Source of the DNA: an uncultured Clostridia bacterium
Lineage (GTDB): Bacteria; Bacillota; Clostridia; Lachnospirales; Anaerotignaceae
Direction: 5' to 3'
Assembly (NCBI GenBank): GCA_944377425.1
Contig: CALWEX010000046.1
Location: forward strand, 1-37,603
DNA: 37,603 nt
The notes below the pieces were generated by a model. The model was not told the DNA's origin. It was given only the letters and a program-made list of their open reading frames with translations, and ran no database searches. The position numbers and the translations under genes are program-made. Numbering within the stretch: the first letter of the stretch is position 1; each line of letters opens with the position of its first letter. This document shows, one piece after another, positions 33,211-37,603 of this stretch.

Positions 33211-33690
33211 TTATTCGGCTAATTTCTTAATTTTGTCCTGTGTAAGACGATATACTGTCCATTCGCTCATAGGTACAGCACCTATATGAGTATAAAAATC
33301 AATGCTTGGTTTATTCCAGTTTAAACAGCTCCATTCCATTCTGCCACAGCCGCGTTCAACGGCTATTTGAGCAAGCTTTTTAAACACGGCTTTGCCATAA
33401 CCTTTTTTCCTGTATTCTGGCATTATGTACACATCTTCAACATATAAGCCAGCTCTGCCAACAAATGTAGAAAAATTATGGAAAAATAAGGCAAATCCTA
33501 TTTCTTTGTTATTTTCAAGCACAAAGAAAACCTCAGCCTTTTTTTCCTCAAATATCCAGTGGTTTAAAATCACTTCTGTGGCTATTACTTCATCGAGCAT
33601 TTTTTCATAAGACGCAAGCTCTTTAATAAAATGAAGTATAAGCGAAATGTCATTTTTTTCCGCGTTGCGGAATGATAAACCATTATTCAT
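33211..33690 (-). CDS. GNAT acetyltransferase (diamine acetyltransferase-like)
   Basis: A 159-residue GNAT-fold N-acetyltransferase. The acetyl-CoA motif A is VEDVYIMPEYRKKGYGKAVFKKLAQIA (about 85-111), and the C-terminal WSCLNWNKPSIDFYTHIGA (about 119-137) is the motif B region. The N-terminus (FRNAEKNDISLILHFIKELASYEK) and the W-x-x-x-N-x-x-x-I-x-F-Y line match the spermidine/diamine acetyltransferase group. The substrate is not certain. AAAGGAGAA precedes the ATG. Confidence 0.85.
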   Translation of the reverse strand: MNNGLSFRNAEKNDISLILHFIKELASYEKMLDEVIATEVILNHWIFEEKKAEVFFVLENNKEIGFALFFHNFSTFVGRAGLYVEDVYIMPEYRKKGYGKAVFKKLAQIAVERGCGRMEWSCLNWNKPSIDFYTHIGAVPMSEWTVYRLTQDKIKKLAE

Positions 33691-33806
33691 CTAAATTCTC
33701 CTTTAATGCAGTATTTAAAAAATATAATAACATAGCATTAAAAATGGAGCAATTAAAAAAACGCATAAATCAATAAAATTAAATTTCTGCAAAATGTATT
33801 ATTTAG

Positions 33807-33836
33807 TTGACAAAAAGTGATGTTTAATTATATTAT
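33807..33836 (+). promoter_or_regulatory. nrdR promoter (candidate)
   Basis: TTGACA at 33807-33812 with an AT-rich -10 (ATATTAT, 33830-33836) 17-18 bp downstream. The leader would be about 95 nt. The rest of 33691-33938 is AT-rich and holds no ORF or clear NrdR box that I can see. Confidence 0.5.
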
Positions 33837-33938
33837 ATTTCATTAGAGTGTTGTATTTTTGTTTTACAATAACAATTTTATTAATATATTTTCTGTTGAC
33901 TTAAGGCATGTTATATAGTCGGTAGGAGGTTAAATTAT

Positions 33939-34406
33939 ATGAAATGCCCTTTCTGCAATTACGAAGATACCAAAGTAATAGATTCCAGAAGCCAAGATGA
34001 CAATACTACTATACGCCGCAGAAGGTATTGTGAAAAATGTGGAAAAAGATTTACTACTTATGAGAGAATAGATACAATACCAATGACTGTTATTAAAAGC
34101 AATGGTACAAGGGAAACTTTTGATAAAAACAAACTTATAAGCGGTATTATGAAAAGCTGCAACAAACGGCCTATAACAGCAAAACAGATTCAGGAAATAG
34201 CCGACGATGTGGAAAATGCTGTAATGAGCTCAATGGATAAAGAAATAGAAAGCAAGGAAATAGGCAGTATGGTAATGGACAGGCTTAAAGATATAGACGA
34301 GGTAGCTTATGTAAGGTTTGCTTCAGTTTACAGACAGTTTAAGGACATTAACACATTTATGGAAGAACTTAACAAAATTATGGACGAAAAGAAAAAAGAA
34401 AAATAA
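33939..34406 (+). CDS. nrdR: Transcriptional repressor NrdR
   Basis: NrdR represses ribonucleotide reductase genes in response to ATP/dATP. At 155 residues it is normal length. The N-terminal zinc ribbon has CPFC (Cys3, Cys6) and CEKCGKRF (Cys31, Cys34) with the DNA-binding TTYER between ribbon and cone. The ATP-cone domain ([24 protein letters not shown] ... [19 protein letters not shown]) fills the rest. GGAGG precedes the ATG. No nrd gene is adjacent, so it acts in trans. Confidence 0.97.
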   Translation: MKCPFCNYEDTKVIDSRSQDDNTTIRRRRYCEKCGKRFTTYERIDTIPMTVIKSNGTRETFDKNKLISGIMKSCNKRPITAKQIQEIADDVENAVMSSMDKEIESKEIGSMVMDRLKDIDEVAYVRFASVYRQFKDINTFMEELNKIMDEKKKEK

Positions 34407-34411
34407 AAATT

Positions 34412-34450
34412 ACAGCACGGAATATTTGCTAAAATTCCGTGCTGTTTTTT
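34412..34450. terminator. Bidirectional terminator between nrdR and rqcH
   Basis: CAGCACGGAAT (34413-34423) pairs with ATTCCGTGCTG (34434-34444) and is followed by a run of T. The rqcH stop at 34454 on the opposite strand is adjacent. Confidence 0.88.
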
Positions 34451-34453
34451 AAT

Positions 34454-36235
34454 TTAATTATCTTCTTTTTGCATTTGATTAACCATGTTTTCATCTGGTG
34501 TAATGTAAATGGTGCTGTTTGTTTCGTAAATTACCATACCAGGTTTTGCGCCGGATGGCTTTTTAACATATTTTTTAAGCGTGTAGTCAACAGGTACGTT
34601 TGTACTGTTTTTAGCCTTGCTGAAATAAGCCGACAAGTTTGCAGCTTCAAGAAGTGTTTTATCGGGAACTTTGCCGGCGCCATTTGTAAATATAATAACG
34701 TGTGAGCCAGGAATGTTTTTTGTATGAAGCCAAATATCACTGTTTCTTGCTGTACGCAGTGTAAGCTCATCGTTTTGGGTATTGCTTTTGCCTACAAGAA
34801 TATCAAATCCGTCGGAGGATATAAAGTGATACGGTTTTGACTTTTTAACCTTTATGCCTTTATTTTTATTTGTATTTTTATTTTTATTTTTCATAAAACC
34901 TTGACTTATAAGCTCAGCTTTAATTTCATTTAAGTCTGCTTCTTCATTTGCGGAGTCTATATAAGACAAAACACTTTCAAGATATGCCATTTCCTCATCA
35001 TTTTGCTTTTTCTGAATTTCAATGGCGGCAAGAGTTCTTTTAGCTTTATTGTATTTATTGTAGTATTTTTGTGCGTTTTCAGAAGGAGTCAGGTTTTCGT
35101 CAAGAATAATTTCTATCTCAGGCATATTTTCGTCATAGTAATTAACAGCTTTAATTTTTTTCATGCCTTTTTCAATGGCAAATATATTTGCTGTTATAAG
35201 CTCACCTTTAAGGCGCCACAAATCCATATTTTCTGTGTCCTTAATTGTTTTAAGCTGTATGTCTTTCTTTTTGGCACAGCGCTCAATATTGTTAAGCACA
35301 ACACGGCGCATATCGTGAGCTTTTTGCTGAATATGGTATGCGTTATCCTTTGAGTAATAAAACTCCTCAAGAAGCTGGCTTATAGAATTGTATTTCTTTT
35401 TTACAAAACCAGTAAACTGTTTTGACTCGAAAGGGAAAAACTCTATGACTTTGTTTGAGTTTGAATCCAGTATAATTTCAGGTGCAAAACTACCACTTTT
35501 TACGCTATTCATTATATTATTGAAAGAGTCAAAAAGTTTTTTAAGTCCTTCTTCCGAAATCTGTGCTGTATAGTCATCACCGTTTATACCAGCATCAAAA
35601 GCTATTTCATTTGCTGCTGCTGGACTTATGCCAGTATAATTTTTATATATAAACTGCTGTACTTTTACGCCTTCATTATTATAAAAATTATTTTTGAATA
35701 TTTCATAGTTCAGTTCCAAAGGGTTTAATTTGTTTTGAGAAGGCGGAAGGGTATAAGCTTTACCAGGAAGCACTTCTCTTACGGAGCTGGTTTCGTGTGT
35801 TATATGCTTTATTGAGTCCAGTATTTTTCCGTTCTCGTCTACAAGTATAATATTGGAGTGTTTACCCATTATCTCTATAATAAGACTGCGTTCTACCATA
35901 TCGCCCATTTCATTCATTGCTTCAAGCTGTATTTTAGCTATTCGCTCAAGGTCAAACTGGGATATATTTATAATACGGCTGCCAGCAATATGCTTTCTTA
36001 AAACCATACAGAACATAGGCGCTGTAGCCGGATTATCTCGCTGTATATTAGTAATGTGCAGTCGTGGATGGCTTGGGTTTGCAGAAAGAAGAAGTTTATA
36101 AACCTGCGAATTATTCCTTACCGAAATTACTATTTCGTCTTTCTGTGGTTGATAAATTTTATCCATCCTGCCGCCTTTAAGCAGTGAGCTGAGCTCATAA
36201 ACAATATTTGATACGGTTATACCGTCGAGTGCCAT
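34454..36235 (-). CDS. rqcH: RqcH/NFACT ribosome quality control protein
   Basis: A 593-residue NFACT-family protein (formerly fibronectin-binding protein FbpA). RqcH binds stalled 50S subunits and adds C-terminal alanine tails that mark nascent chains for degradation. The NFACT-N domain (MALDGITVSNIVYELSSLLKGGRMDKIYQP, SANPSHPRLHIT) is followed by helix-hairpin-helix and coiled-coil parts (about 220-440). The NFACT-R domain (KPYHFISSDGFDILVGKSNTQNDELTLRTA, DIWLHTKNIPGSHVII) is at the C-terminus. AAGGAGG precedes the ATG. The spacer region at 435-455 is a Lys/Asn low-complexity stretch. Confidence 0.95.
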   Translation of the reverse strand: MALDGITVSNIVYELSSLLKGGRMDKIYQPQKDEIVISVRNNSQVYKLLLSANPSHPRLHITNIQRDNPATAPMFCMVLRKHIAGSRIINISQFDLERIAKIQLEAMNEMGDMVERSLIIEIMGKHSNIILVDENGKILDSIKHITHETSSVREVLPGKAYTLPPSQNKLNPLELNYEIFKNNFYNNEGVKVQQFIYKNYTGISPAAANEIAFDAGINGDDYTAQISEEGLKKLFDSFNNIMNSVKSGSFAPEIILDSNSNKVIEFFPFESKQFTGFVKKKYNSISQLLEEFYYSKDNAYHIQQKAHDMRRVVLNNIERCAKKKDIQLKTIKDTENMDLWRLKGELITANIFAIEKGMKKIKAVNYYDENMPEIEIILDENLTPSENAQKYYNKYNKAKRTLAAIEIQKKQNDEEMAYLESVLSYIDSANEEADLNEIKAELISQGFMKNKNKNTNKNKGIKVKKSKPYHFISSDGFDILVGKSNTQNDELTLRTARNSDIWLHTKNIPGSHVIIFTNGAGKVPDKTLLEAANLSAYFSKAKNSTNVPVDYTLKKYVKKPSGAKPGMVIYETNSTIYITPDENMVNQMQKEDN

Positions 36236-36290
36236 AATAAAAACCTCCTTATGTCTGTATTTATACAGGGCATAAATTTTTTTAATATCT

Positions 36291-36334
36291 CTTGATTATA
36301 TCGAAAAAGTGTTAAATAATCCGATAAAATCAAG
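36291..36334. repeat. Inverted repeat between rqcH and the integrase gene
   Basis: CTTGATTATATCG (36291-36303) and CGATAAAATCAAG (36322-36334) form a 12-of-13 inverted repeat with an 18-nt gap. It lacks a T-run and is therefore not a clear terminator. It could be an integrase arm or core site, or an operator of rqcH, whose likely -10 (TATAAT on the minus strand) lies within it. A short direct repeat CGTACT (36361-36366, 36371-36376) lies nearby. Confidence 0.45.
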
Positions 36335-36365
36335 GAAAAATACAATTAAGTTATAAAAAGCGTAC

Positions 36366-37451
36366 TCAAAACGTACTATTTTTAAAAGTTTTCTGTAGCT
36401 TATCAGCAAGTTGAACATGTTCTGTACTATACAAATGGCTGTAAGTGCCTAAAGTGGTTTGAATATCTTCATGTCCTAATCTTTCTTGTATAAGCAATGG
36501 AGACACTCCCATGTTGATTAGAAGGGAAGCGTGGGAGTGCCTTAAATCATGAACACGAATTTTTTTAACACCGGATTTAAGACAGCCAGTTTTTATAAAA
36601 TAGTTTATAGCACTCCTGTTAATCATAAATAAGCGTTCTTTAGGATTGTAGCCATATATTGTATTTGTGTAGCTATGTATAATATCTTCTAAAAATTTAG
36701 GTATTGATATTGTGCGATTGCTTTTTTCTGTCTTTGGAAGATGAATTAAGTCATTGCCCTTAAACCTTGTATAGGACTTATTAATTGAAAGTGTATGGTT
36801 TTCAAAATCAAAATCAGAAAGGGTAAGAGCAAGAAGTTCACCAACACGAATTCCTGTCCAAAACATAATTTGAACAGCAACATATTGTGGTAAAAATTTT
36901 CTTTGAACACATTTATTAACTTCCATAAATTTATTAAATTCATCAATAGTCCAATAATCTACATTTGAAGAAGATTTAGAACATATTTTGCCACATTCTT
37001 TTACTGGATTGGATTTCAAGTTGTAATATTTAACTGCATAATTAAATATTGCCGAAAGATAGCCGTTTATTAATCTTAAGTAATTAGCAGAGTGCTCTTT
37101 ATCAAGCGACATTATGTTGTTTTGCCATAACCTTATTGTTTTAATATCTATTTGATTAATAGGCATTTCTTCAAAATAAGGCAGTATATGCTTCTCTATG
37201 ACTAAATACTTAGTATTATAGCTTGTTGGTCTTTGCCTTGTTTTGCAGTCGTTTAAATATAGTTTTACCAAGTTTTTAAACTTTACATTACAATCTGACG
37301 AATGAAGTTCAATAAAAGAACGCTCAAATTCTAATGCGTCTTTTTTTCTTTTGAATCCTTCCTTCTTTTTTTGCTTTTTACAGCCAGTCCAATCAACATA
37401 ATAGAATTTGCAGAACCATGTTTCTTTTTCTTTGTCTTTGTATACAGGCAT
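36366..37451 (-). CDS. Tyrosine recombinase / phage-type integrase
   Basis: A 361-residue integrase. The N-terminal part has an AP2-like arm-binding segment (WFCKFYYVDWTGCKKQKKKEGFKRKKDALEFE) and a SAM-like core-binding domain (about 55-165). The catalytic domain shows Arg in WTGIRVGELLAL, Lys in LPKTEKSNR, HDLRHSHASLL, LGHEDIQTTLGTYSHLY with the nucleophile Tyr. All active-site residues are present. AGGAGG lies upstream of the ATG. It belongs to the Tn916/phage integrase type usual in Firmicute ICEs and prophages. The rest of such an element would lie to the right of the window; none of it is seen here. Confidence 0.92.
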   Translation of the reverse strand: MPVYKDKEKETWFCKFYYVDWTGCKKQKKKEGFKRKKDALEFERSFIELHSSDCNVKFKNLVKLYLNDCKTRQRPTSYNTKYLVIEKHILPYFEEMPINQIDIKTIRLWQNNIMSLDKEHSANYLRLINGYLSAIFNYAVKYYNLKSNPVKECGKICSKSSSNVDYWTIDEFNKFMEVNKCVQRKFLPQYVAVQIMFWTGIRVGELLALTLSDFDFENHTLSINKSYTRFKGNDLIHLPKTEKSNRTISIPKFLEDIIHSYTNTIYGYNPKERLFMINRSAINYFIKTGCLKSGVKKIRVHDLRHSHASLLINMGVSPLLIQERLGHEDIQTTLGTYSHLYSTEHVQLADKLQKTFKNSTF

Positions 37452-37550
37452 AATTTAAGACCTCCTTTTATTTTTGGGTATAGCAAATAAAAGCGGTCTG
37501 TGATATACTTAACTTGCGATATAGGTTCTCACAGAACCACTTATATTTTT

Positions 37551-37588
37551 AAGATTCCCTGTGTTGGCGCACAGGGAATCTTTTATTT
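37551..37588. terminator. Strong terminator at the right edge
   Basis: A 13-bp perfect stem (37551-37563 with 37570-37582, loop TTGGCG) is followed by TTTTATTTTA. It lies upstream of the integrase gene. The 37452-37550 stretch holds the integrase promoter area and a small hairpin GGTTCT-CAC-AGAACC (37524-37538); no gene is seen there. Confidence 0.75.
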
Positions 37589-37603
37589 TATTTATTTATA
37601 ATT

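Noticed and set aside
33896..33918. Second nrdR promoter (TTGACT near 33896 with TATATAG)
   Set aside because: The distance between the two boxes is too short for a sigma-A promoter, and the start would fall in the ribosome site.

Overview
The window looks like chromosome of a low-GC, endospore-forming Firmicute of the class Clostridia. The reasons are the AT-rich sequence, strong AGGAGG-type ribosome sites, frequent TTG/GTG starts, SpoVB, a YlmC/YmxH-family protein, the hprK-murB-rapZ-whiA-crh cluster, an SLH-domain exoprotein, and an IlvD of the oxygen-sensitive type. I would not go below class from sequence alone.

Layout. Positions 1-150 hold the 5' end of an IS200-type insertion sequence that runs off the left edge. 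Positions 240-9342 hold one sporulation gene, spoVB (minus strand), cut in two. Its 5' part (48 codons) is at 9342-9199 and its 3' part (454 codons) at 1607-240. A 7,594-bp element between them carries ilvD, a divergent FadR-type GntR regulator, three tandem large serine recombinases and a small protein. The two spoVB parts share only a CCT at the breakpoints, in the same codon phase. Exact excision there gives one continuous 502-codon spoVB. The element's two ends, brought together in the excised circle, form a large near-palindrome around the same CCT, as expected of a serine-integrase attP. This is the most striking object in the window: a skin-like intervening element in a sporulation gene, with its own candidate recombinases.

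From 9426 to 16449 lies core genome: uvrC, then the carbon-signalling and envelope cluster hprK, a degenerate ROK protein, murB, rapZ, whiA and an HPr/Crh-like protein whose active-site His is Asp. Next come a PH-like membrane protein (minus), and mgtE behind a long leader with a 34-codon ORF, a terminator and a possible antiterminator. These are followed by a DUF362-ferredoxin protein (minus) and a pepP-DUF2161 pair.

Positions 22131-31656 look like a beta-lactam-responsive cell-wall regulon: a class B PBP (minus), divergent blaI-blaR1, then a second class B PBP, an unknown membrane-anchored protein and an SLH-GH18 wall hydrolase. Five BlaI-type dyads (ATTACA-N2-TGTAAT-like) sit at the three promoters. 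No beta-lactamase is present; the targets are the PBPs.

The right part holds a threonine-aldolase-family enzyme, a YmxH-like protein, a GNAT acetyltransferase, nrdR and rqcH. It ends with a tyrosine integrase that probably marks the edge of a second mobile element running off the right side. No rRNA, tRNA or CRISPR array was recognised.
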